A DNA stretch of 60,000 bases from positions 7,820,027 to 7,880,026 of the forward strand of contig NC_087068.1 in NCBI RefSeq assembly GCF_963678635.1, read 5' to 3'. The notes beneath the pieces are model-generated. The model searched no databases. It saw only the letters and a list, made by a program, of their open reading frames with translations, and was not told the origin of the DNA. Made by a program: the position numbers and the translations under genes. Origin of the DNA: Symsagittifera roscoffensis (Eukaryota; Xenacoelomorpha; Acoela; Convolutidae). Shown here piece by piece: positions 45,301 to 56,694 of the stretch. Position 1 is the stretch's first letter; each line of letters opens with the position of its first letter.

Positions 45301-47931
45301 TTCCGTATTTGTTTTGCTACTCGAAATTCAACCTGGACTACGCTCTAGACTTAAATAATCCAAAAATTGTTTTTCCCAAAAATAAATATTTGAGCACAGA
45401 AGCAAATTTGCAACCAAGAGAAGAATTACGAAGTTTTAACCTCAGTTTTTTTTGTTGAAAAATGTAAATTAAACAATTTCATAAATGAAAATCTAAAATT
45501 TTCTATGATGAAGTTATTTTCATATAATTAAAACTGGCCCCAAATCGTTTTGTTTGAGTTTTAAACTAATTTAAGATAAACTTCGCAAAAAAATTGATTG
45601 AAAAAATAATTTTCAAACATTTTTTTCTCAATGGAAAATGTATGATAAACTCTTTTTTCCGTAGACTCGATTATGAAAACGTCTGAATCGTTTTTCTTAA
45701 ATGGAAGACAACACAGGTCATTTGGAACTTCGGAGCGTAAATGTTTGTTTGTAAATGTTTAACCAGAGAAGTTGGCTAATTGTCTCAGGAATGCAGGCAT
45801 TTATTGTTCCGACTTTCGATACGAAAGTAACGAAATATTTGTGCTCGGGGTGGGTTTTTTTTCTTCAGACAAATTTCGACTTTTTATCTAGCAATTTTTG
45901 ACGGATTTTTTTAATATCATTCAAAAGGTATTGTTGTCTTGAGCTTAGATTTGAAAAGATACTTCACCTGTGATCATTTTTCGTAAAGTTATGAGGGTTT
46001 AAAGATTGCCATTTTGGCCATTTTGACCAATTTGGGACAATTAACGCGCAATATATTAGCTTAAAATTGAAAAAAAATTTCACCTGTGATCATTTTTTGT
46101 AGAGTTATGGGGGCTTGAAGATTACCAGTTTGGCCAATTTGTGACATTTACTGCGCGATATATTTCGCGCTATTAACGCGTAAGCGGAGATTTAATCCGT
46201 CGTTGAAATCGATCTAAATTGGTTGAAGGAAGCTTATTTTCCGTATTTGTTTTGCTACTCGAAATTCAACCTGGACTACGCTCTAGACTTAAATAATCCA
46301 TAAATTGTTTTTCCCAAAAATGTATATTTGAGCACAGAAGCAAATTTGCAACCAAGAGAAGAATTACGAAGTTTTAACCTCAGTTTTTTTTGTTGAAAAA
46401 TGTAAATTAAATAATTTCAAAAATGAAAATCTAAAATTTTCTATGATGAAGTTATTTTCATATAATTAAAACTGGCCCCAAATCGTTTTGTTTGAGTTTT
46501 AAACTAATTTAAGATAAACTTCGCAAAAAAATTGATTGAAAAAATAATTTTCAAACATTTTTTTCTCAATGGAAAATGTATGATAAACTCTTTTTTCCGT
46601 AGACTCGATTATGAAAACGTCTGAATCGTTTTTCTTAAATGGAAGACAACACAGGTCATTTGGAACTTCGGAGCGTAAATGTTTGTTTGTAAATGTTTAA
46701 CCAGAGAAGTTGGCTAATTGTCTCAGGAATGCAGGCATTTATTGTTCCGACTTTCGATACGAAAGTAACGAAATATTTGTGCTCGGGGTGGGTTTTTTTT
46801 CTTCAGACAAATTTCGACTTTTTATCTAGCAATTTTTGACGGATTTTTTTAATATCATTCAAAAGGTATTGTTGTCTTGAGCTTAGATTTGAAAAGATAC
46901 TTCACCTGTGATCATTTTTCGTAAAGTTATGAGGGTTTAAAGATTGCCATTTTGGCCATTTTGACCAATTTGGGACAATTAACGCGCAATATATTAGCTT
47001 AAAATTGAAAAAAAATTTCACCTGTGATCATTTTTTGTAGAGTTATGGGGGCTTGAAGATTACCAGTTTGGCCAATTTGTGACATTTACTGCGCGATATA
47101 TTTCGCGCTATTAACGCGTAAGCGGAGATTTAATCCGTCGTTGAAATCGATCTAAATTGGTTGAAGGAAGCTTATTTTCCGTATTTGTTTTGCTACTCGA
47201 AATTCAACCTGGACTACGCTCTAGACTTAAATAATCCATAAATTGTTTTTCCCAAAAATGTATATTTGAGCACAGAAGCAAATTTGCAACCAAGAGAAGA
47301 ATTACGAAGTTTTAACCTCAGTTTTTTTTGTTGAAAAATGTAAATTAAACAATTTCAAAAATGAAAATCTAAAATTTTCTATGATGAAGTTATTTTCATA
47401 TAATTAAAACTGGCCCCAAATCGTTTTGTTTGAGTTTTAAACTAATTTAAGATAAACTTCGCAAAAAAATTGATTGAAAAAATAATTTTCAAACATTTTT
47501 TTCTCAATGGAAAATGTATGATAAACTCTTTTTTCCGTAGACTCGATTATGAAAACGTCTGAATCGTTTTTCTTAAATGGAAGACAACACAGGTCATTTG
47601 GAACTTCGGAGCGTAAATATTTGTTTGTAAATGTTTAACCAGAGAAGTTGGCTAATTGTCTCAGGAATGCAGGCATTTATTGTTCCGACTTTCGATACGA
47701 AAGTAACGAAATATTTGTGCTCGGGGTGGATTTTTTTTTCTTCAGACAAATTTCGACTTTTTATCTAGCAATTTTTGACGGATTTTTTTATATCATTCAA
47801 AAGGTATTGGTGTCCTGAGCTTAGATTTGAAAAGATATTTTACCTGCGATCATTTTTCGTAAAGTTATGAGGGTTTAAAGATTGCCATTTTGGCCATTTT
47901 GACCAATGTGGGACAATTAACGCGCGATAAA
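45118..47931 (+). repeat. Tandem array of three 938-bp units
   Basis: The marker TTAGCTTAAA occurs at 45118, 46056 and 46994, and TGTTCCGACTTTCGATACG at 45805, 46743 and 47681: both are spaced exactly 938 bp. Each unit is a partial H element, an E-like flank, and the first ~250 bp of a second H element. Units 2 and 3 are nearly identical, and unit 1 differs slightly at its left edge. The junction AATATATTAGCTTAAA joins two H elements out of register, as expected from unequal crossing over between them. Confidence 0.92.
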
Positions 47932-48225
47932 ATTCGCGCTATTAACGCGTAAGAGGAGATTTAATCCGTCTTATAAATCGTTCCAAATTGGTTAAACGAA
48001 GCTAATTTGCCATAATAGATTTGTTACAAGGAACGTAATCAATCTTTTTGTACCTTAAATGGCGTGTGGGGGGATGATTTTCATTAAAAATTTCAAATTT
48101 TTGAAAAAAAAAGTTTTAATTTTTTTTATTTCAATTAATTTTTTTATGTTATTACTGCTGCTCCATAAACCTTAAAAGGCAGTCGGAACATTCAGGGCTT
48201 CGCCCTGGTACGAGCAGTTTTGTTA
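47681..48225 (+). mobile_element. Family H element, complete, at the end of the array
   Basis: It runs from TGTTCCGACTTTCGATACG to the intact hairpin CAGGGCTTCGCCCTG and GTACGAGCAGTTTTGTT. Copy 1 of the duplication lacks it at 39107 (GGAAATTAATATTCTTATAG), showing an insertion without a visible long target duplication. Confidence 0.9.
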
Positions 48226-48275
48226 TTCTTATAAATTGTATAAATTTTCACCAGCAAGCCACTTGCTTGGTTCTA

Positions 48276-48450
48276 CACTATGAGGCCAAACTGCACAATG
48301 GATAGGCGCACAATTTGGTGTCTGTATGTCTCAGGAATCCAGAGCCAAGTCTTCTTTAAACATGCTAAAGTTTTGTCGGAAAAATCAAAAAGAAAAAAAA
48401 CAAAAGAAAACCAAATTGAGCGTCTTGTTGCGGAACCGGTACCAAAAAAA
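48276..48450 (+). mobile_element. Family C left-end fragment (copy 2 of duplication)
   Basis: ATGAGGCCAAACTGCACAATGG and GATAGGCGCACAATTTGGTG correspond to 39227-39385. The following AT-rich part includes GTTGCGGAACCGGTACC. Confidence 0.6.
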
Positions 48451-48616
48451 TTCTTGATATCTGACCTGAAACGCTTAGTATTTGATCTAAGTTTCTGATC
48501 AAAAAATCTCTATGAATTGTTTAATTAAAGCAGGGATTTTCTTAAAATTCTTTATTTTTCCTCGTAATTTTGATCAAAAATTCACTAGATTTAGGTTATT
48601 TCTGCTTGAAAAAAAA

Positions 48617-48684
48617 TCCTGGTGGGGATCGAACCCCTACCTGCCTTTTGATAGGCGGTTGTGCTAACCACGCGTCCAAATGAC
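48617..48684 (-). ncRNA. tRNA-like sequence with Pol III box B, copy 2
   Basis: The minus strand has the canonical box B GGTTCGATCC (48635-48626) and TGGACGCGTGGTTAGCAC upstream. It is better preserved than copy 1 at 39548, but the anticodon stem is still irregular (GCCT/AGGC with a six-base loop). Confidence 0.45.
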
Positions 48685-49505
48685 TTTGGAGTTATTCTTG
48701 CATGATAATCAATTAGCCATTGCGCCTTTAAATTTATCTTAAATGTGTCATTGAAGTTTTTTTTGTTGGATGGAATCCTGATGCTAACTGTCGGGTTTCA
48801 AAAAATTTATAATAAAGAAAAAAGTTAATTAAACCGGTAAATTCATGACATTAACTGCATGTAAGCTCTTCGTTAAGGCAATATTCTGTCCAATTTATGG
48901 ATAAACACAGCTTAACTCATAAGCAACATCATCAGCAATGCATCAGTGGGTTTAATTACATCAGCAACGCATCGCAAGCTGCTTATTATTGTTGAACGTG
49001 TTCTTATAGAAATTACGATCTCAAAACGAGTATGCGAATACCCTGCGGCAAAATCCTATTCTCTGAACGCCAATAGAGTAAAGGGGATAAAAACTGTAAA
49101 GGGGAATAACGAAATGTTTCCAAGAAGTTTACTCATCCTGCAAGAGGAAACTTTTTTGACATTGAAAACATTCATACCAGCTCAGCCATACCGTTTAAAA
49201 ACAAAAATTTGGTGTAACTTTTTTCAATTGCCTGATTTTTTTTCTAAATCTGCCCGTAAAACCCAAAAAAAGCACGTGATATTTAATGCGCATTTAATAA
49301 TATATTTGCTTTTAAGTTCTCAATTGATTTTAGAATGATTTTTACAGTTAACCGAAAATATATATCGCGCATTAGTTATTCCAGAAAGACCGAAATGACA
49401 ATTTTCATACTATGAAAACACACAACTATTCATAACTTATTGGTAGTTTTCGGTAGATTTCTGATGCTGCAAAAAGTCCTTTTTCTCAAAAAACAAACTT
49501 TGTAT

Positions 49506-49999
49506 AGTTCCGACTTTCGTAACGAAAGTAACGGAATATTTGTGCTCGGGTGGGCTTTTTTTTTCTTCAAACAAATTTCGACTTTTTACCTAGCCATTTC
49601 TGACGGAATTTTTACACATCATTCGAAAGGTATTTTTGTCCTGAGCTTAAATTTTAAAAACTAGTGGGGTTCAAGGATTGCCATTTTGGCCAATTTGGGA
49701 CAATTTAATCGCGATATATTTCGGGCCATTAGCGCGTGAGCAGAGATTTAATCCGTCTTAAAACTCGTTCCAAATTGGTTGAAGGAAGCTTATATGCCAA
49801 GTCGATTTGTTAATGGGAGCGAAATCTATCACATTGTACTTTTTATGGCGTGTGGGGGATGTTTTTCACAAACATCTCAACTTTAAAAAACTTTTGAACT
49901 TTAATTTATTACATTTAATTTGTTTCATGTTATTGCTCAATAGATCTTAAAAGTCAGTTGGAACATTCAGAGCTTCGCCTTGATACGAGCAGATTTGTT
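49506..49999 (+). mobile_element. Family H element, nearly full length
   Basis: It starts AGTTCCGACTTTCGTAACG and ends AGCTTCGCCTTGATACGAGCAG. Part of the core is lost around 49660 (no GATCATTTTTCGT). Confidence 0.8.
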
Positions 50000-51561
50000 T
50001 AATTAGTTAGTCGCTTGAATATCTGCCAAGAAATTTTCAAAAACGGCGCAGCATAAAAATAGTTGAGAATTCAATTGATGATTATGACTCCTCCCCCTTC
50101 TTAGTATGAATGTACGACATCGGTTTCTCGTCGATCAATTCTAAAAATTCTCTTCATCGTCTTTGTTGCCACATTACACAAAGTCTGAGGCAGGAGCTGG
50201 TGCCAAGGAACGTCAATTTTTAATGAAACCATTCGAAAAACGTCTGAAACATTCTTTGTTTGCCTATAATTTCAAAAATCGTCTTCGTGCTCATTATTTC
50301 TTTTTTTTTTGGCAAAACTGAGTTTTTGCTTTGTTTTGAGAGAAAGTTCGGAAAATCAATTTGTTCCTTGTTTAAAAACATATCACCTCAAAAAATCCTG
50401 CGTACGCCACTGGGCGCAAACGGTATTTGAAGAAAATCTTGTGTGATAAAAAATAAAATTGAAGCTCTCAGATTTTTTTATAGCTATTGTTTAAAAAGTT
50501 TTGTTCGACTTGATAAAAAACGAACATTCATTACGCCAGTGTAAGGAGGCTAGGCCTTTTAGCAAAACTATATTTTTAGCAGATTGTACTTTTATCAGTT
50601 TATCAGTTTAACCAAAAAAACAGTTGACAAAAGAAAAAGCTAATTTCAAACATGACAATGGCTGAGCGTAGCTCGGCTGGGCTTATATTCTGCTTTGAAT
50701 GTCAAAAAATGCTTGCCGCTTGACTATTTTGCTCTGCAGGGTAAATGAAAAAAAGTTTTGTTTTGACACCTCGAAAATCGGCAAATTATTTAATTATTAT
50801 ATTTAAGCATGTTATTTATAAAAATCACTTTAGTAGGTAGCGAGCCAAGAATTCCACGTCGGCACTAACCTACGGCATATTTTTTGATTAAGAGAACCTA
50901 ACAACTTTTTAAAAAGCTGATGACACCAATATACTCTAAATTTGAGAGGGGAGTACAAAAATCACAATGTTTAGAAAAGAGTTCAAAAATTCAAGGAAAC
51001 TTTTTTTTGGAAAAACGCCTTTCAAAAAAATTTTGTTCTTTCTTCTATTTTTTTTAATGTTGTAAATTTCAAAAAATAATTCGCTCAAACATAGCATCGC
51101 TGAAAACAAAACAAGCCAAGCGGAGCCCAAAACATTTTGCGGAACTCTATCATGAAAAAAGCACCTCTGGACTTTGTTGCTAATACCGCATTTCATTAGA
51201 CAATATTTTTGCACAATTCACGGCGTATGTTATTCCTTTTGTGTCTGCGTTTACTTTCATTATTTTTAAGTTTTTAAAATCCTAAGTACTTTAACGTTTA
51301 TTTCGTTATCTGTGTAAAAATGGAGTTTCATAGCTAATATTTTGACTTATGATGGATGACCCTTTTTTTGTAGAAAGGTAAAAACCGTAGAAAATTGTTT
51401 TCAAAGCGCTGGTTCGCCATTAACTTAGAAGGCGTCAGAGAGGTAATCTTAACGCCTAACAGTTCACATAAAAAGTTGCAGCAGCTTGCGCGATCTCTTT
51501 TTAATTGAACAAAATTAAAGTTTTTTAAAGGGCTTTTTGGAGACAACAGATTCTATAGTTA

Positions 51562-52081
51562 AACAAAACTGCTCGTACCCTGAATGTTCCGACTGCCTTT
51601 TAGGATTTATCGAGCAGTGATTACATAAATATCATTAATATTTTAAATGTAATAAAATAAATTGAAAATTTTTTTTTTCTAAAATTTGAAATTTTTTCTA
51701 TGAAAATCATCCCTCCACACGCCATATAAAGTACAAGAGAAGAGATTTCGCTCCTATTAACTAATAAACTATGGCAATTAAGCTTCCTTCAGCCAATTTG
51801 GAACGATTTATAAGACGGATTAAATCTCCGCTTACGTGTTAATAGCGCGTTAATTAACCCAATTGGCCAAAATGCCAATCTTTAAACCCTCATAACCTTA
51901 CAAAAAATAATCAAAGGTGAAATATCTTGTCAAATTTGAGCTCAGAACAACAATACCTTTTGAATGTTGTATAGAACTTCCGTCAAAAATGGCTAGTTAA
52001 AAAGTCAAAATTTGTCCGAAGAAAAAAAACCCACCCGAGCACAAATATTCCGTTACTTTCGTATCAAAGGTCGGAACAAAA
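51562..52081 (-). mobile_element. Family H element inserted after the segmental duplication
   Basis: It runs from CAAAACTGCTCGTACCCTGAA (hairpin partly deleted) to GTATCAAAGGTCGGAACA. Copy 1 at 42062-42090 reads TTTAAAAAACGAAAGCTG without it. The insertion is within a run of A (T on the element strand), with no long target duplication. Confidence 0.85.
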
Positions 52082-53199
52082 AGGAAAGCTGTAAAACCAA
52101 ATTTATAGAAAAAAGCTTAAGCTCAAAAATATTTTTTTGATTTTATTGTTGTCTAAAAAACCAGAGATAAATGACAAAACGTAGCGCCCCTCAAAAACAA
52201 AACAAGCAGGGTCAGGAACATTCTATCAAATTCATTAGAAAAGAATGGCTCAAGTGGGCACCGTCGCGGGTACCGCATTTTGTCATTTTGTTCTACTTTT
52301 TTTGTGAGTGGAAATTGCATTTCATCATTAGATTACGTAATTTGTGGGCAATTTGGTAACTTTTAGTGTCTGAATATAGTGTCTTCAAAAAAATTAACAA
52401 GATGTATTTTAAGTTTTTTTACAATTAATTTAATTGACTTTGTTTGGTTATTCATTTCGTTAATTGCGCAAAAAAATCTTTTTTTTTCAGAGCTGAGAAG
52501 AATTTTGATTAACTTACTCATCTGCTGATTTACTACACATCAGCAATCAAAGCAAACTAAAAGTCATCATACCATTATTTATATTAAAAGCAACTATCAG
52601 CAGTTAAGATAAAGACTGTCATCGGAATTTGCAATAAAAGTAATCACCATGGACTAAAATAAAAGTGACGATATCAGCATTAAGAAAAAAGTCAGCATCA
52701 TTAAAAGTTCATACGGACAGAAACTTTCAAAAGATTTTTTATCCAAGAGATAAATTCAGCAAAATTTTATTGCCGTTTTTGTCGTTTTCTCCGAAACTAC
52801 TAGAGACTCACACTTTATAAGTAAAGATATGACGGATGAATCTAATTGTAAGATTACAGCACGGTAAAAAAACTCAAAAATTGTTTTCAAGGCTCTTTTC
52901 GGCCTTTCAATTAAAAAATATCCGAGAGGTGTTCTAACGCCAAAACACTCCCGTTAATAGGAAAAAGTTCGCTCGGAAAGCTGAGGATCTAAGCTAGGCT
53001 CTCATATAGTTTTCTCATTACTTGTTAAAGAATACCAAAATTTACAGCTCCGCAACAAACTCCAAATATGGCTTTTTATTATGTAAAAAATGAATTTTCA
53101 GTCAGATTCCCGTCTAGAAAACTAATAGAAGCTCAGTTTTTGATTTTTGCTTTGATTTTGTTCTATTAATTCATACATTTTTATGGTGCAAATGTTTTT

Positions 53200-53680
53200 G
53201 CAAAATTTAACCGAAAGCCAAAATTTTTGATTTTTTAACCAATTAAACATTGCACCAAACTTATTTGTTCTTTTACCAACAAAACCGTAATAATCTTAAG
53301 CAAGCCTCTTATGTAGTCCAACAAACGTTAATGAAGGTATACTTTTATCAGCTTTGTATAAAAAAATTGATATTCAAAAATTATCAGTTTTCTAGATAAA
53401 TTACCAATTTATTAATTAAGAACGTTTTAAAAATCTTATGCGCCCATTTTTGGAGAACACACCGATTTTAATTTTTAATTGATAACATGAGAGGCTTTCC
53501 GTTATGTAGTTTAGCTAATAATTGAAATAACAGGTTCGGTGTAAGCTTTGATTGACTAAAAAGACCAAAAATGATCGTTTTTTGGCTAAAATTTTGAGCC
53601 CGAATTTTGCAATTAATTAGCATCTCATATATTCTGTTGATTATAGTTGTTCATTTCTATATGCTGCTTGTTGACCATCT
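53200..53680. repeat. Small duplicated block, first copy (overlaps end of copy 2)
   Basis: CATTGCACCAAACTTATTTG, TCTTATGCGCCCATTTTTG, CATGAGAGGCTTTCC and ATTTTGAGCCCGAATTTTG recur in the same order at 54285-54770. Confidence 0.75.
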
Positions 53681-54284
53681 TTCAAAAACTCAGCTAACCC
53701 AGCTTTTTTGTAGTATAATTAATCTCATTGGAAAATCCAGTTGAATTTTTTTGAATCACAATCTGCAAAAAGATATAATTAAGACATACATTGATTAGAA
53801 AAAAATAAGGTTCCTCCCAATTGATGAGAAAAAATCTTTTTTTTTCATGCATTTTTTGGTATTTTACGGGTTGCATCAAAAATTTTGATTTAGCACAGCT
53901 AAAAAAATTTTTTTGGATACCACTAATTTTAGCGAAGTCGTTGTTCCGCACTTGCTTCTCCATCTAGACATAGTTTTTCATTGTTAAGCATTTTTTCAAT
54001 TAATGTATTTTTGCTCACGCTCAAACTTAGCACTTTATGTGTTTAATAGCAACCAAGTGGACAGTCCACTAACAAACGCGGAATCCGCTGACAGTTTCGG
54101 AGTATTTAGAAAACTTGCTACTGTGCTGATTTATCTTACCCGGACAAAACAAACAAAAATTAACATTGAAAACGCACTTTTGTAATATTGGTTTGTTTTT
54201 CGATTAAAAAGGATGAAAAGAAAACCTGCATAAACTTTCAACAACTTTGATGGAGGAACTTTTTTTGGAAACTTCTGGCCTCAA

Positions 54285-54770
54285 GTTTTACCCGAAACTT
54301 ATCTTTTTTGATTTCTTAGTCAATCAAACATTGCACCAAACTTGTTGGTTCATTTATTAACAAAATTATATAAATCTTAAGTTTTTATGAAGTCCATGAA
54401 AACTTAATAGAAGTCTATTTTTTTAAGTTTAGCATAAGCAATTTTTTTTTCATTTGATATCCAAAAAATGTCATTTTTACTACATAAAATACAATTTTTT
54501 TGGTTAATTAAAAAATCTTTTTTAAACCTTAGCTTATGCGCTCATTTTTGTAGAAAACACCCTTTTTAATTTTTGTTGGACTACATGAGAGGCGTTTCAT
54601 TTTGTAGTTTGCTGAGTAATTGAGCGAATAAGTTTTGAAATAAATTGCTATTGACTTAAAAAACCCAAAAATGATCATTTCTATGGTAAAATTTTGAGCC
54701 CGAATATTGAAAAATAAACTGCACCATATGAATTCTGTTATACTTCATGCGTTTTTTCCACTTAAAGTCA
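54285..54770. repeat. Small duplicated block, second copy
   Basis: This is a diverged direct copy of 53200-53680 (CATTGCACCAAACTTGTTGG, CTTATGCGCTCATTTTTG, CATGAGAGGCGTTTC, ATTTTGAGCCCGAATATTG). Confidence 0.75.
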
Positions 54771-54837
54771 ACCCTGTTTGAGCAAAACACAATTTATTTT
54801 TAAGCTTTTTTCGCTTTGTCTGGATATTTTAAATTAG

Positions 54838-55005
54838 CACTGTATATTCGCTTGCTGTGGATTCCGCGACACAACAAAAGACCGAAAATTTTTTACATTA
54901 CAAGCATCTGGTTGTGGATTACAAAATATTTTGGACTTGAATATTTAAAAGGTAAAAGGTTGTACGTGGTTTCCAGAGATACGCAGTTCAGCCTCGTAAT
55001 GATAG
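54838..55005 (+). mobile_element. Family C right-end fragment close to exon 1
   Basis: TGTGGATTCCGCGACACAAC, GGTTGTGGATTAC and the end ACGCAGTTCAGCCTCGTAATG match the right part of family C. It lies about 160 bp inside intron 1 from the exon 1 donor. Confidence 0.6.
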
Positions 55006-55165
55006 TCTGTTAAAAAATTGTGTGCTAAAATTGCGGTCCAGTAAAAAGTCATCCCCTATAGGAACCGATAGGAACAACTGATTTTCATGCAAAAATTATG
55101 ATCACTATTTTATACTTTGATGTTAAGAGGAAACTGGGAAAAAGCCCTGATATTGATATACTGAC

Positions 55166-55316
55166 CGAGTGAGTTTCCGATCACTCCCAGGATGCAGATT
55201 GTTCCGAATATGAGCGGGATCAGAACGCCGCTCGCCTTCTCCACCCCCAGAGCGAACTCAGTGGGAACACAGGGGTCAATTGCAGCTGACATGTTTCCTA
55301 TTTCAGTCACGTTCAT
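55166..55316 (-). CDS. Exon 1 of a class A neuropeptide GPCR (allatostatin-A/galanin receptor-like), N-terminus and TM1
   Basis: This is the first coding exon, 50 codons plus one base. The start is the ATG at 55316-55314, the first Met after an in-frame TGA at 55352-55350, with A at -3. The extracellular N-terminus is about 25 residues and carries two N-glycosylation sequons (N2-V-T and N8-M-S), as is usual for peptide receptors without a signal peptide. TM1 begins near residue 29 and ends in the GNSL motif that holds the conserved N1.50. The donor is G|GTCAGT at 55165-55160, phase 1. Exon 2 supplies TG to complete the next codon as Val, restoring the family motif GNSLV. An orphan ORF read on into the intron would lose the helix at once. 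Upstream sequence is purine-rich with no good acceptor, so the 5' UTR probably continues upstream; an AT-rich ttttaaag about 85-90 bp upstream is only a weak TATA candidate. Confidence 0.8.
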
Positions 55317-55352
55317 CTTCCTTTCACTTTTGTTCCTTACATTCTTCTTTCA

Positions 55353-56690
55353 TGAAAGTTCCTATTGCAGTTTTGTTTTCCAGCGTTTCGTTTTTCCGTT
55401 TTTAAAGCGACTTGAATTAACTTTTTTGCTGTGAATAACTTGTAAACCAATATCTAAATGAATTTTTTTTTCGAAAATCGTAAATAAATTTTGTAGGCAA
55501 CACTTTTGGTAGTTTGCGATGAGCAGCTGGTTCAAATCTTTTCTTTATTTCAAACGCTTGTTCTGTTTTTGCTCATTGAATTTGAAAGAAAAACTCACTT
55601 ATTTTGTAATTACGGACACAACGAATCCAAGCAAAAATGGGTGAAAATCGAATGGAAAATCATTGGTTTCGGATAATTGACTTTTGGCAACTGAACGCTT
55701 TTAAAATTTTAGTATTTGAGTATCATATATTTTTTTAAAAAATGATTCGTTTTGTAATTAACTGTCCCACTTTGTATAATTGATTAAAGACCAAAATATA
55801 GTAACAAAATACGATTGGATGATTGAAATGAATGATTGTCAAGAGAGTTTTTTTGGGGAAAATAAGAAATTGAATCGAATTAGGCTCAAATTGGAACGGA
55901 GGAAATTTATAGTAGCAACTGGGAATCTTCTTTTTGGATCACCCTTGAATTCGGGCAAAAAGCATTAAGCTCAAAAAAGATGAAAGCAAATTAATTAAAA
56001 GTTACAACCGCTGTTTTCCAAATCAAAATGATGAACATTAGCGAGGGCAAGAAAAACAAATTTCAGAAAACAGATTGTTTTTTTTTACCAGATAAATATT
56101 TTTTTGCCAAGATTCTTTTACCGTAGATTTGAGTAGATCGATAGGAGATAGACTTATTTTCTGCCATATTTTTACCGTATTTTTTTCAGCCAATCGCTTT
56201 TTGACTGCCTGAACGTAACTCAAAAGCCAATAAAAAATGCATTAAAATGAGCTCGGAATTCATTAAAAATGTCTCTCTTTTCTGTCAAACTGACACAATT
56301 TGATTCTTGTGGTCAAAATCCTTAATTTATTTGTGGAAAAAAAGTATTTCAATTTTGAAATGTTTTTTTTGTACGTTATAATTTTGAATTCGTTTCAGGA
56401 AAGTGTTTCTTTTTCAAGGGTAATGATTATGGAATGATTATAGACTAGGAAATGAAATGGGGTGTTTCTACATTTATTTAATGTAAAGCTAATTCACCAA
56501 AAATATCAAAGCTCAAATTCAGAAAGAAGGCTTGAAAATGTGCTCAAAATCTGCTTGCGGTACCGAAACTCCATTCTTCCCAGATCAAAGGATCAGAAAT
56601 TTGATACAAATGAGGTTTTTCCTTTTTTAATGTTCATGATTATGATGTGCATAAGTAAAAAAAAGTACGCAACTATATCAAGGAAGTGTA
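55353..56690. other. 5' flank of the receptor gene, AT-rich, nothing recognised
   Basis: This is the region just upstream of the receptor start on the minus strand. No clear promoter element or upstream exon could be identified. The frames present have no recognisable domains. Confidence 0.4.
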
Positions 56691-56694
56691 TTGT

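Larger units (their letters stand above)
43495..53415. repeat. Tandem segmental duplication inside intron 1, copy 2
   Basis: This is the second direct copy of the 37050-43440 block. It is enlarged by the 938-bp array (45118-48225), an H element at 51562-52081, and about 150 bp at 51015-51175 absent from copy 1. Similarity is high at 50050-50160 against 40690-40800 (a few changes per 100 bp) and lower elsewhere. No gene is seen. Confidence 0.85.
14877..55165 (-). other. Intron 1 of the GPCR, 40,289 bp, phase 1
   Basis: The boundaries are the donor GTCAGT at 55165-55160 and the acceptor TTTCAG ending at 14877. The intron separates TM1 residue L50 from V51. It is occupied mostly by transposon remnants and duplicated blocks listed separately, and no other gene was found on either strand. 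The length is from assembled coordinates and depends on the scaffold being correct here; repeats with 938-bp periods raise the chance of collapse or expansion. Confidence 0.75.

Noticed and set aside
48946-49338. 130-codon plus-strand frame in duplication copy 2
   Set aside because: It is not preserved in copy 1, where the hAT insertion and a deletion interrupt it, and it has no domain.
55192-55434. Plus-strand frame of 80 codons over exon 1
   Set aside because: It is the antisense of the receptor's first exon with no domain of its own.
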